Origin: an uncultured Collinsella sp.
GTDB lineage: Bacteria; Actinomycetota; Coriobacteriia; Coriobacteriales; Coriobacteriaceae
Reading direction: 5' to 3'
Assembly: GCA_902475865.1 (NCBI GenBank)
Contig: CABSBK010000065.1
Coordinates: forward strand, 1-6,490
DNA length: 6,490 nucleotides
This document shows positions 1 to 6,490 of this stretch, in pieces; the stretch's first letter is position 1; each line of letters opens with the position of its first letter. The position numbers and the translations under genes are program-made. The notes beneath the pieces are model-generated. The model was not told where the DNA came from. It did no database searches and saw nothing but the letters and a program-made list of their open reading frames with translations.

Positions 1-105
1 GCCCAGGCACGCGCAATCATCAAATGCATCGGCGGCGACGATGCGGGCCTCTTCCGACTCGCCCGCGAAAAAAATACGCGCGAGCTCGTGGGAGGCCAGC
101 ATCAT
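1..105 (-). CDS. ribF: Probable RibF (bifunctional riboflavin kinase/FAD synthetase), N-terminal 35 codons only
   Basis: A reading frame opens with ATG at 105-103 and runs without a stop to the window edge, giving 35 residues that start MMLASHELARIFF. Its ATG overlaps the truB TGA in an ATGA arrangement (4 shared bases), a strong sign of a translationally coupled real gene. A second in-frame ATG follows directly at 102-100. There is no clean Shine-Dalgarno, only a weak GGCGGTG a few bases upstream, so re-initiation after truB is likely. The fragment ends before the GxFDGxHxGH nucleotidyl-transferase motif that would identify RibF, so the name rests mainly on gene order: truB is followed by ribF (often then rpsO) in many Gram-positive bacteria. 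If correct, the protein phosphorylates riboflavin to FMN and adenylates FMN to FAD in the cytoplasm. That a coding region starts here is more certain than its identity. Confidence 0.62.
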   Translation of the reverse strand, partial: MMLASHELARIFFAGESEEARIVAADAFDDCACLG

Positions 106-1034
106 CGAACACCGCCGATCGCCTGCGGAAAGACATACTCCATTGCAAAGCGACCACCCTCGATACGAGCAAGCGCCTTAAGCCCGCCATCGAGCACCAG
201 CGCAAACGGCGCCTTCGACGCATCGAAGCCCGCAAGCGCGCGCTCAATAGGAATGCGACGTCCGCACAGCAGATCGTCGGCAAGATCGCCCGGCAAGTCG
301 ACGCGCGTGGCGCCCAGTGCCGCAATGGGATCCAAGGCAAAGCCGGCAGCGGACTCGGCAGAAAGTTCCTCGACCGCATGGCAAGCACCGATGGAAACAA
401 CGCCGGAGGCCGTACGGCGCAATGCGGAAATATGCGCCGCGTTGTCACAGGCACGACCCAGGTCGCGAGCGAGCGCACGGATATAGGTGCCCTTACTCAC
501 CGAAAACGCCACGGTCCAAACGCACGCGTCGCCCTCGCCGCTCACGGCAATCAGGTCGGCGGAGTACACCTCGACCGGACGCGGGGGCAGCGACACGGCA
601 TTGCCTTCGCGCGCAGCCTTATAGGCGCGCACGCCGTTGACCGAAATGGCCGAAAACGCAGGCGGCACCTGCATCTGCGGGCCCAGCATGGCGGACAGGC
701 GTTCGCGGGCATAGGCCGGATCGCGCAGGTCGGCGGCAACGGGCACTGTGCGGACGGCCTCGCCTTCCGCATCATCGGTATTGGTCTCGACGCCAAACGA
801 GATGTCGGCGACGTAGCTTTTGGTATCGAGCGTGAGCATGCCCAGCAGACGCGTTGCCTGGCCCACGCCCACCACCATGACACCCGATGCCATGGGGTCG
901 AGCGTTCCGGCATGGCCGACGCGCCGCTCATGGAGGGCGCGCCGGCATAGCGAAACCACGTCGTGGGACGTGCAGCCCACCGGCTTATCGACGGCGAGCA
1001 GCATATTCAATTGAGAAGGCGTACGACGAGCCAT
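102..1034 (-). CDS. truB: tRNA pseudouridine(55) synthase TruB
   Basis: This 310-residue protein isomerises U55 in the T-loop of elongator tRNAs to pseudouridine. Near the N-terminus it has AVDKPVGCTSHDVV (residues 14-27), then HAGTLDPMASGV (41-52), in which Asp46 is the expected catalytic aspartate. KSYVADISFG (72-81) carries the conserved Tyr that stacks in the active site. The segment QVPPAFSAISVNGVRAYKAAR (122-142) and SKGTYIRALARDLG (180-193, with the conserved Arg186) complete the TruB signature. The remaining C-terminal part, about 90 residues, fits a small RNA-binding (PUA-like) domain. Length matches the family (about 300-314). The ATG at 1034 is preferred over the in-frame ATG at 1004 because it follows the nrnA stop by 15 bases with a weak GGATGG upstream, whereas the inner one lacks any ribosome binding site. 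The stop overlaps the next gene by 4 bases. Confidence 0.97.
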   Translation of the reverse strand: MARRTPSQLNMLLAVDKPVGCTSHDVVSLCRRALHERRVGHAGTLDPMASGVMVVGVGQATRLLGMLTLDTKSYVADISFGVETNTDDAEGEAVRTVPVAADLRDPAYARERLSAMLGPQMQVPPAFSAISVNGVRAYKAAREGNAVSLPPRPVEVYSADLIAVSGEGDACVWTVAFSVSKGTYIRALARDLGRACDNAAHISALRRTASGVVSIGACHAVEELSAESAAGFALDPIAALGATRVDLPGDLADDLLCGRRIPIERALAGFDASKAPFALVLDGGLKALARIEGGRFAMEYVFPQAIGGVR

Positions 1035-1049
1035 GTACCATCCAAAAAG

Positions 1050-2093
1050 TTATAGCTCGACGGTCACCGAAGCGGGATCCTCCCCCACCAGCTCGGCCAG
1101 CATGGGAAGTGCCACGGCGAGCGTCTCGCGAATCGTTCCGTTGTTAGAAAAGCCGGCGGCGGCATGATGCCCGCCACCGCCAAAGTTGGCAGCGATCTCG
1201 GACACATCAAGATCGCCCTTGGAGCGCAGGTTGCCGCGCGCCTTGGTATCGGCGTCGATGCCCTTTAGGAACAGACAGGGCTCCACGCCCATCACCGAAC
1301 GCACCACATCGACCAGACCGTCACATTCATCCGAGGTGACGCCGCAGGCCTCAAGGTCGCTCTGGTAGGCATAGCTATACGCCACGCGCCCGTGCGCGAC
1401 CGTCTTAATACGGCCCATGACAATGGACTTGAGGTGCAAAAACTCTACGCGCATGCTCTGGTAGACCTCAAGCGCAACGCGCGCCGGATCGGCACCGTGC
1501 GCGACCAGGCGCGAGGCGGCATGGAACGCAGCGGCATCGGCGTTTTGGTACTGAAAACGACCGGTATCGGTCACCAGGCCGCACAGCAAGCAGGTCGCGA
1601 CACCATCGCGAGCCACAATGCCGCAATTGTCCAAAAAGCGGTCGATGATCATGGCGCAGGCTGCGGCGCCGACGCACCTCAGGCTCAGCTCGGCAAATTC
1701 CTCACGCGCCGGATGATGATCGAAGCACACCACATGCGACGAGCGGCGGAGCACCTCGGCGGAGTTATTCAGACGCTCGACGACCGGCACGTCCACCGAG
1801 ATGAACAGGTCCGGATTGCCGGTATACGCAGATGCCGGCACCAGACGGTCGGCGCCCTCCATAAAGCGGTAGATGCGCGGAACCGGGTCATCGTCTGCCA
1901 GCAGCAGGGCAATGTCCTTGTTGGGGAAAAACTTCATAAGCGATAAGCCCAGACCCAGCACGGAGCCCAGGGCGTCACCATCGGGAGACGTATGTCCCGA
2001 AATCGCAATGGAGGACGCACCCTCGATGAGCTCGAGGATGCGTCGCTGAATATCTGCAGACTCGCACGATGCGAGGTCGGCGGAATTACTCAT
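1050..2093 (-). CDS. nrnA: DHH/DHHA1 phosphoesterase, NrnA-type nano-RNase / pAp phosphatase
   Basis: This 347-residue cytoplasmic enzyme has the complete DHH superfamily set of metal ligands. HTSPDGDALGS (residues 34-44) gives His34, Asp38 and Asp40. SVDVP gives Asp101, FDHHP (124-128) is the DHH triad, and LVTDTGRFQY (173-182) gives Asp176. The C-terminal DHHA1 domain shows RGNLRSKGDLDVSEIA (286-301) and the substrate-binding glycine run FGGGGHHAAAGF (304-315). Family knowledge: NrnA proteins hydrolyse 2-5 nt RNAs to mononucleotides and dephosphorylate 3'-phosphoadenosine 5'-phosphate. Location between rbfA and truB is the usual one in Gram-positive bacteria. The start ATG overlaps the 3' end of rbfA by 8 bases and has a full AGGAGG nine bases upstream inside rbfA. 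Exact substrate preference (nano-RNA, pAp or c-di-NMP linear products) cannot be decided from sequence. Confidence 0.93.
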   Translation of the reverse strand: MSNSADLASCESADIQRRILELIEGASSIAISGHTSPDGDALGSVLGLGLSLMKFFPNKDIALLLADDDPVPRIYRFMEGADRLVPASAYTGNPDLFISVDVPVVERLNNSAEVLRRSSHVVCFDHHPAREEFAELSLRCVGAAACAMIIDRFLDNCGIVARDGVATCLLCGLVTDTGRFQYQNADAAAFHAASRLVAHGADPARVALEVYQSMRVEFLHLKSIVMGRIKTVAHGRVAYSYAYQSDLEACGVTSDECDGLVDVVRSVMGVEPCLFLKGIDADTKARGNLRSKGDLDVSEIAANFGGGGHHAAAGFSNNGTIRETLAVALPMLAELVGEDPASVTVEL

Positions 2094-2496
2094 CTAAAGC
2101 TGCCTCCTGGGCGGCATCCGCTATTGGATAGCCGTCCTCGTCCTTTTCGATCGCAAGCGTGGCGGGAACGTTTTCCAGCGCACGCGTGATGCGCTCGGCC
2201 TCATCGGTCGAGCGATCGATGCGAAAATCGAGCTCGGGCGTGACGCGCCAATCGAGCGAGCGGGCCAACAGGCTGCGAATACGGCCCTTGGCGCTGGCGA
2301 GCGCCTCCATGACCTCATCGTAGCGGCTCGCATCGCACGACACGTACACGCGTGCGAACGAACGGTCCACCGCGACCTCGACCGCGGTCAGGGTGACCAG
2401 GTCGAGACGCGGATCGGAAACCTCAAAGAGCAGGATATAACCAAGCTTCTCGCGAAGCTGCTCGCCCAAACGGCGGGTTGCCTGCGTTTGCTTCAT
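2086..2496 (-). CDS. rbfA: 30S ribosome-binding factor RbfA
   Basis: This small 136-residue protein binds the immature 30S subunit near the 5' end of 16S rRNA and helps late maturation and cold adaptation. It shows the family pattern in order: RLGEQLREKLGYIL helix, then FEVSDPRLDLVTLTAVEVAVD (residues 24-44, family core V-DPRL--VT-T-VEVS-D), ARVYVS (48-53), the interrupted KH-type AKG kink (69-71) within ASAKGRIR, and PELDFRID (87-94) followed by a helix rich in acidic and Arg residues. The ATG at 2496 is chosen because the protein begins exactly where family members do. The frame remains open further upstream, but that part overlaps infB and is a shadow. It lies 11 bases after the infB stop, with AGGGGG overlapping that stop as ribosome binding site. 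A negatively charged tail of about 25 residues follows the core. Confidence 0.96.
   Translation of the reverse strand: MKQTQATRRLGEQLREKLGYILLFEVSDPRLDLVTLTAVEVAVDRSFARVYVSCDASRYDEVMEALASAKGRIRSLLARSLDWRVTPELDFRIDRSTDEAERITRALENVPATLAIEKDEDGYPIADAAQEAALDE
2103..2108 (-). promoter_or_regulatory. nrnA ribosome binding site AGGAGG inside rbfA
   Basis: A full consensus AGGAGG lies nine bases before the nrnA ATG at 2093, within the last codons of rbfA. It is the strongest Shine-Dalgarno in the window and fixes the start of nrnA despite the 8-base gene overlap. Confidence 0.8.
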
Positions 2497-2503
2497 AGCG
2501 CTA

Positions 2504-2509
2504 CCCCCT
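2504..2509 (-). promoter_or_regulatory. rbfA ribosome binding site AGGGGG overlapping the infB stop
   Basis: The infB stop TAG is continued by a G-run, forming AGGGGG seven bases before the rbfA ATG at 2496. Because the site includes the stop codon of infB, ribosomes ending on infB are placed to restart on rbfA. Confidence 0.65.
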
Positions 2510-5222
2510 ACTCGGTACGGGCAACCTGGTCGATGCGGTAACCCTCGATCTGGTCGCCGGGCTTGATGTCCTGGAAGTTCTCCAGGCCAATGCCGCCCTC
2601 GGAACCGCTCTTGAGGCTCTTGGCCTCGTCCTTGTAGTGGCGCATCGAGGCGATCTTGCCGTTGAAGACCACGATGCCGTCGCGCACCAGACGCACGGAA
2701 TCGGTCGCGGCGATCTCGCCCTCTTCGACGCGAACACCGGCGGCGATACCGACTTTGGGCACCTTGAAGGTGTCCAGGACGGTCGCGGTACCCGTGGAGA
2801 CCTCGACCTCGGTGGGCTTGAGCATGCCGATGCGGGCAGCGTCGAGCTCCTCGAGGCACTTGTAGATGACGTCGTAGCAACGGATCTCGACGCCCTCGCG
2901 CTCGGCAGCGGAGCGGGCCTTGCCGTCGGGACGCACGCCAAAGCCGATGATGATGGCGTTGGAGGCGTCGGCCAGGACGACGTCGGTCTCGTTGATGGCA
3001 CCGACGGCGGAGTGGATCGTGTTGATGCGGACCTCGGACTGATCCATCTTGTCGAGCGAGTCCTGAAGAGCCTCGATGGAACCCTGGACGTCGGCCTTGA
3101 TGATCAGGTTGAGCTCCTTGACCTCGGCGTCGGCGATGGTCTCGAAGAGGTTCTCGAGCGTGACGTGCTTCACGCGGCTCTGCTCCTCGATACGTGCCTT
3201 GAGCGAACGCTCATCGGCCAGGGCGCGAGCCTCGCGCTCGTCCTCGAACACGCGGAACTCGTCACCGGCGTTGGGCACGGACTGCAGGCCCAGGATCTCG
3301 ACGGCGTCGGAGGGGCCGGCCTCGGTGACGGCGTTGCCCTTGGGATCGAGCATGGCGCGGACGCGGCCGTAGGTAAGGCCGGCGACCAGCGTATCGCCCA
3401 CGTGCAGGGTACCGCGAGTCACGAGAACCGTGGCAACCGAGCCGCGGCCCTTGTCGAGCTTGGCCTCGAGGACGTTACCGGAGGCAAAGGTGTCCGGGTT
3501 GGCCTTGAGCTCGAGCACGTCGGCCTGGAGCAGCACGGTCTCGAGCAGGTCGTCGATACCGATCTTCTGCTTGGCCGAGATGTTGACGAACATGTTCTGT
3601 CCGCCCCACTCCTCGGGGATGATGCCGTACTCGGTGAGTTCCTGGCGCACGCGGTCGGGGTTGGCGCCCGGCTTATCGATCTTGTTGACGGCGACGACGA
3701 TGGGTACGCCGGCGGCCTTGGCGTGGTTGATCGACTCGATGGTCTGAGGCATGACGCCGTCGTCGGCAGCCACGATCAGGATGACGATGTCGGTCACCTT
3801 GGCGCCGCGGGCACGCATAGCCGTAAAGGTGGCGTGGCCCGGGGTATCGATGAAGGTGATCTTGCGGTCGTTGATCATGACCTGCGAAGCACCGATGGCC
3901 TGGGTAATGCCGCCCGCCTCGCCGGCAGCGACACCGGTGTGACGGATGGCGTCGAGCAGGCTCGTCTTGCCGTGGTCGACGTGACCCATGACGGTGACGA
4001 CCGGGGCGCGGGGCTTAAGGTCGGCGGGATCGTCGTAGAACGAGAAGGTGTTCTCCTCCTCGGGGGTGATGATCTTGATCTGACGGCCCAGGTCGTCGGC
4101 AACGAGCTCGACGAGGTCGTCGGACATGGACTGCGTCATCGTGAGCGGCGTGCCCAGCAGGAACAGGCGCTTGATGATGTCGTTGGCCGGAACGTCGAGC
4201 GCCTCGGCGAGCTCCTGGACGGTAACGCCCTGGGAGACCTTGATGGCGTCGAGCTCCTCGGGGTTCACGCCCTGGGCCAGCGCCTCCTCAATCTTGCGCT
4301 CCTCCTGGGCCTTAGCAGCCTCGCGCTCGCGCTTCTCCTTGCGCTTCTTGCGGCGACCGGTGGACTCGCGAGAGGCCTCCTCGACGGCGGCGCGGGCCTC
4401 CTCGAGCACCTTCTCGCGATTGTACTCCTCGGCCTCACGAGCCATGCGGCTGTAGTGGTCCTCATCGTTGCCGTGACCGCCCTTGCGCTTCTTGCCCTTG
4501 CCCTGCTTATCGGGGTTGGGGAAGTCCATGCCGGCAGCGACGTTGTTGCTGGCGTTGGTGCGATGGCTGTGCGGACGGCTCTCGGAGGCGTTGCGCTCGG
4601 AGTTGCTGTCGGAGGCGTTGCGATCGTTACGACGGCCACCGCGGCGGTCGTTGTTGCCGCCACGACGGTTGCCGCGCTCTGAGGCGCGCTCGGCCTTGGC
4701 CTTCTCCTCGGCGTCCTTCTTCTCCTTGAGCACGGTCTCCTGTGCGGCGATCTGGTCGAGCAGCGAACGGAAGCGCGAACCGGAGTCGGAAGCGGGGACG
4801 GCGCGGCGCTGGGCCTCGCGGGCAGCCTCCTCCTTCTCGCGGGCAAGGCGCTCCTGCTCGGCCTTCTTCTTGGCCTCGGCCTCGGCGCGGGCGGCCTCCT
4901 CGGCAGCCTGGGCGGCGGCGAACTGGCGGCGCTCCTCCTCGCGTGCCTTCTCGGCGGCGATGCGCTCACGCTCGGCCTCGGCAGCGCGCGCTGCCTCCTC
5001 GGCGGCGGCTGCCTCCTCCTCGGCCTGCTTGGCGGCCTCGACTTCCTTGGCGCGGGCCTCGATCACCGAGGCGAGCTGTTTGCGGACCATGGCGACGTAA
5101 GCGTCCTCCAGGGCGGAGGAAGCGGACTTAGCGGGAATCTTCATTTCGGCGAGATGACCCATCAGTTCCTTGGAGGTCATGCCGAACTCTTTGGCCAGGG
5201 TGGACACACGGACTTTTGCCAT
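2508..5222 (-). CDS. infB: Translation initiation factor IF-2
   Basis: This 904-residue GTPase delivers fMet-tRNA to the 30S subunit and promotes 50S joining. Order: IF2_N module (residues 1-50, [15 protein letters not shown]), Ala/Glu/Lys/Arg-rich predicted coiled coil (about 51-142), RGG/Asn/Ser-rich linker (about 183-228), a basic/acidic helical stretch, and a second IF2_N module (about 322-385). The G domain follows, with G1 GHVDHGKT (413-420), switch I Thr440 in GGIT, G3 DTPGH (459-463), G4 NKID (513-516) and G5 SAK (549-551). Then come domain II, domain III (from about 703, [16 protein letters not shown]) and the C2 tRNA-binding domain (about 805-904). Length fits long actinobacterial/proteobacterial IF2. 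Start: ATG at 5222 with AGGTGA six bases upstream. Oddities: Gln-Ala in switch I where Gln-His is usual, and Val830 and Gly876 where C2 usually has cysteines. The core identification is certain. Confidence 0.99.
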   Translation of the reverse strand: MAKVRVSTLAKEFGMTSKELMGHLAEMKIPAKSASSALEDAYVAMVRKQLASVIEARAKEVEAAKQAEEEAAAAEEAARAAEAERERIAAEKAREEERRQFAAAQAAEEAARAEAEAKKKAEQERLAREKEEAAREAQRRAVPASDSGSRFRSLLDQIAAQETVLKEKKDAEEKAKAERASERGNRRGGNNDRRGGRRNDRNASDSNSERNASESRPHSHRTNASNNVAAGMDFPNPDKQGKGKKRKGGHGNDEDHYSRMAREAEEYNREKVLEEARAAVEEASRESTGRRKKRKEKREREAAKAQEERKIEEALAQGVNPEELDAIKVSQGVTVQELAEALDVPANDIIKRLFLLGTPLTMTQSMSDDLVELVADDLGRQIKIITPEEENTFSFYDDPADLKPRAPVVTVMGHVDHGKTSLLDAIRHTGVAAGEAGGITQAIGASQVMINDRKITFIDTPGHATFTAMRARGAKVTDIVILIVAADDGVMPQTIESINHAKAAGVPIVVAVNKIDKPGANPDRVRQELTEYGIIPEEWGGQNMFVNISAKQKIGIDDLLETVLLQADVLELKANPDTFASGNVLEAKLDKGRGSVATVLVTRGTLHVGDTLVAGLTYGRVRAMLDPKGNAVTEAGPSDAVEILGLQSVPNAGDEFRVFEDEREARALADERSLKARIEEQSRVKHVTLENLFETIADAEVKELNLIIKADVQGSIEALQDSLDKMDQSEVRINTIHSAVGAINETDVVLADASNAIIIGFGVRPDGKARSAAEREGVEIRCYDVIYKCLEELDAARIGMLKPTEVEVSTGTATVLDTFKVPKVGIAAGVRVEEGEIAATDSVRLVRDGIVVFNGKIASMRHYKDEAKSLKSGSEGGIGLENFQDIKPGDQIEGYRIDQVARTE
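4582..4622 (-). repeat. In-frame direct repeat in the IF2 linker (27-base period)
   Basis: The 14-base string TCGGAGGCGTTGCG (plus strand) occurs at 4582-4595 and again at 4609-4622, exactly 27 bases (9 codons) apart. It encodes the repeated residues RNAS at IF2 positions 201-204 and 210-213. A diverged third copy (TNAS) lies near 4550. This looks like a small tandem duplication in a disordered linker, where length changes would be tolerated. Confidence 0.6.
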
Positions 5223-5228
5223 ATGACT

Positions 5229-5234
5229 TCACCT
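5229..5234 (-). promoter_or_regulatory. infB ribosome binding site AGGTGA
   Basis: AGGTGA reads on the minus strand six bases before the ATG at 5222. It supports this start, which also gives the canonical [14 protein letters not shown]-terminus of the IF2_N module. Confidence 0.75.
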
Positions 5235-5243
5235 ACCCTTTCT

Positions 5244-5258
5244 GGCACCTTGGGTGCC
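5244..5258 (-). repeat. Perfect 6-bp inverted repeat upstream of infB
   Basis: GGCACC and GGTGCC flank a 3-base spacer. In the minus-strand transcript this would fold as a GC-rich hairpin with a CAA loop, ending about 9 bases before the infB Shine-Dalgarno. No T-run follows on the minus strand, so it is not a typical intrinsic terminator. It may be a processing or translation-modulating hairpin, or chance in GC-rich DNA. Confidence 0.5.
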
Positions 5259-5313
5259 TAGAGACTGAACGAGCGTGGGAGATGCGCCGGGACCCGCCCG
5301 ACGCGACCGCGCG

Positions 5314-6490
5314 CTAGATCCGGTCCTCCGCATCATCGAAGGCGTCGGTGTCGTGGACACCGCAGAAACGGGAGCCGGGACGGGCCTGGTTACGGCACTG
5401 AACGCCGTCCTCGGAGACGTACTCGCAGCGACGGACGTCGTCGTCCTCCTCGTCACCGATCAGGTCGGCGGCGGGCTCCTCGTGAACGGGGACGTTCTTG
5501 AGGATGTCGGCGGCAAGGGTCTCGGACTTGATATCGATGTGCCAGCCGGTCAGGCGAGCGGCGAGGCGGGCGTTCTGGCCCTCCTTGCCGATGGCGAGCG
5601 AAAGCTGGTCGTCGGGCACGATGACGCCGGCATAGGCCTTCTCCTCGTCGATGAGGACGCGGGTGACCTTGGCGGGCGACAGGGCGTTGGCGACGTAGAC
5701 GGCCGGATCGGCATCCCACAGGATGACGTCGACGCGCTCGCCACGGAGCTCGCCCACGACGGCGCGAACACGGCTGCCCTTGGGGCCGACGCAGGCGCCC
5801 ACGGGATCCAGGCGATCGTCGAGCGAGTGGACGGCGACCTTGGAGCGCTGGCCGGGCTCGCGGGCGATCGACTTGATCTGGACGGTGCCCTCATAGATCT
5901 CGGGCACCTCCTGCTCAAACAGACGACGCATGAGCTCGGGATGGGTGCGGGAGATGACGATCGGCGGACGGCTGTGCTCGCCGCGAACCGGCTGCAGGTT
6001 GGAGTTGGGGTCGCGGACGTCGATGATCACGGCCTTGATGTGCTGGTTGTGCAGATAGCGCTCGCCCATCGGACGCTCGTTGCGCTCGTTCTCGTAACGA
6101 CGCTGGTCAAAATGTGGCAGCTCGGCCTCGACGCCATCGCGGATCTTGACGAGCGTGAAGTCGGGCGTGGACTGCAGCACGGTACCGCTGATGAGGTCAC
6201 CGATACGGCCGGAGAACTCCTCGTAGATCTGCTCGCGGGCGGAGTTGCGCACGATGGCGTTGATCTCGGCCTTGGCGTGCTGGGCGGCAATGCGGCTCGT
6301 GTTCTTGGGGGTGACGTCGATCTCCTCGAACTCGGTGAAGTTGCCCTCCTCGTCCATGGAATCGTCGATCGGCTCCAGACGGTAGACGTAGATCTTGCCG
6401 GTGGTGCGGTCGATGGTCACCTTGGCGCCCCACTCAAGATGCAGGATCTCGGCATAGCTCTTGGCGAGCGACTGCTCCAGGCGGTCGATC
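5314..6490 (-). CDS. nusA: Transcription termination/antitermination factor NusA (5' end missing)
   Basis: The frame enters from the window edge, with the first whole codon at 6489, and ends at TAG 5316-5314. That gives 391 residues; the GTG at 6420 is an internal Val, not the start. NusA binds RNA polymerase and nascent RNA to modulate pausing, termination and rRNA antitermination. Visible parts: the end of the N-terminal polymerase-binding domain ([21 protein letters not shown]), an S1 domain from about 6200 (GDLISGTV), KH1 with [18 protein letters not shown] (about 5796-5743) and KH2 with [21 protein letters not shown] (about 5607-5545). SRTHPEL and [20 protein letters not shown] are strongly family-specific. 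After KH2 come an acidic linker and a Cys3-His motif, [11 protein letters not shown]...CGVH, not part of standard NusA. Two extra stretches lie in or just after S1 (6058-6114, 5962-6015). Gene order nusA-infB is standard. No E. coli-like AR1/AR2 repeats are seen. Confidence 0.98.
   Translation of the reverse strand, partial: IDRLEQSLAKSYAEILHLEWGAKVTIDRTTGKIYVYRLEPIDDSMDEEGNFTEFEEIDVTPKNTSRIAAQHAKAEINAIVRNSAREQIYEEFSGRIGDLISGTVLQSTPDFTLVKIRDGVEAELPHFDQRRYENERNERPMGERYLHNQHIKAVIIDVRDPNSNLQPVRGEHSRPPIVISRTHPELMRRLFEQEVPEIYEGTVQIKSIAREPGQRSKVAVHSLDDRLDPVGACVGPKGSRVRAVVGELRGERVDVILWDADPAVYVANALSPAKVTRVLIDEEKAYAGVIVPDDQLSLAIGKEGQNARLAARLTGWHIDIKSETLAADILKNVPVHEEPAADLIGDEEDDDVRRCEYVSEDGVQCRNQARPGSRFCGVHDTDAFDDAEDRI

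Larger units (their letters stand above)
5223..5313 (-). other. nusA-infB intergenic leader
   Basis: This is the only gap in the window longer than 15 bases. It carries no credible open reading frame; the frame that opens inside it on the minus strand continues into nusA in the wrong register. It holds an inverted repeat and the infB ribosome binding site. I see no convincing -35/-10 promoter and no hairpin followed by a T-run on the minus strand, so infB is probably read from the nusA transcript. The ylxR and ylxQ genes often found here are absent. Confidence 0.8.

Noticed and set aside
67..73. A TTTTTTC slippery heptamer in the right register within the start of the probable ribF.
   Set aside because: Slippage by -1 would reach a stop after about 18 codons with no recognisable product, and there is no clear downstream stimulatory structure. 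It is likely chance at Ile-Phe-Phe codons.
24..950. A 308-codon open frame on the plus strand opposite truB.
   Set aside because: It is antisense to TruB, which has all its catalytic motifs. The translated product is Arg/His/Gly-rich and resembles no known protein.
4527..4529. Internal ATG (Met232) of infB as a start for a shorter IF2 isoform.
   Set aside because: No Shine-Dalgarno precedes it on the minus strand, and nothing else in the sequence supports an internal start.
2637..4682. A 681-codon open frame on the plus strand opposite infB.
   Set aside because: It is fully antisense to an unmistakable IF2 gene. GC-rich third positions remove stops from this antisense frame, and its product is low-complexity Val/Leu/Gly/Asp with no family motif.
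5229..5456. A 75-codon minus-strand frame across the nusA-infB gap, tested as a possible ylxR.
   Set aside because: Most of it overlaps nusA in another register, it is Thr/Ser/Arg-rich, and it lacks the YlxR Cys and Leu-Ile-Arg pattern.
6418..6420. GTG as the start codon of nusA.
   Set aside because: The frame stays open upstream to the window edge and encodes conserved NusA N-terminal sequence, so this is an internal valine.

Overview
This window is a stretch of conserved bacterial housekeeping DNA. All recognisable genes lie on the minus strand and are tightly packed, so transcription runs from high to low coordinates. The order is nusA (5' end cut off by the window edge), infB, rbfA, a DHH/DHHA1 phosphoesterase (nrnA type), truB and the first 35 codons of a gene that is most likely ribF. 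This is the classic transcription termination / translation initiation / ribosome maturation operon. The DNA is visibly GC-rich with strong G/C preference at third codon positions. The NusA and IF2 cores look actinobacterial, and presence of nrnA between rbfA and truB fits Gram-positive gene order. My best guess is a high-GC actinobacterium, possibly of the Coriobacteriia (Collinsella-like). That placement is inference, not proof.

Layout from the transcription start side: NusA (5314-6490) supplies part of its N-terminal domain, S1, KH1 and KH2, then an acidic linker and an unusual Cys/His tail. A 91-base gap (5223-5313) follows, holding a perfect 6-bp inverted repeat and the infB ribosome binding site. 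The ylxR and ylxQ genes that often sit between nusA and infB are absent. IF2 (2508-5222) is long, with two IF2_N modules separated by a charged coiled-coil stretch and an RGG/Asn/Ser-rich linker. RbfA, NrnA, TruB and the probable RibF follow with gaps of 11, -8, 15 and -4 bases, which implies translational coupling.

The genes serve one theme. NusA controls elongation, termination and antitermination (including rRNA operons), IF2 brings initiator tRNA to the ribosome, and RbfA matures the 30S subunit. NrnA clears nano-RNAs and pAp, TruB makes pseudouridine 55 in tRNA, and RibF makes FMN/FAD.

I found no mobile element, CRISPR array, RNA gene or obviously new system. The points worth a second look are protein-level oddities: the NusA C-terminal Cys3-His tail, two insertions in the NusA S1 region, loss of two conserved cysteines in the IF2 C2 domain, an altered IF2 switch I, and the missing ylxR.
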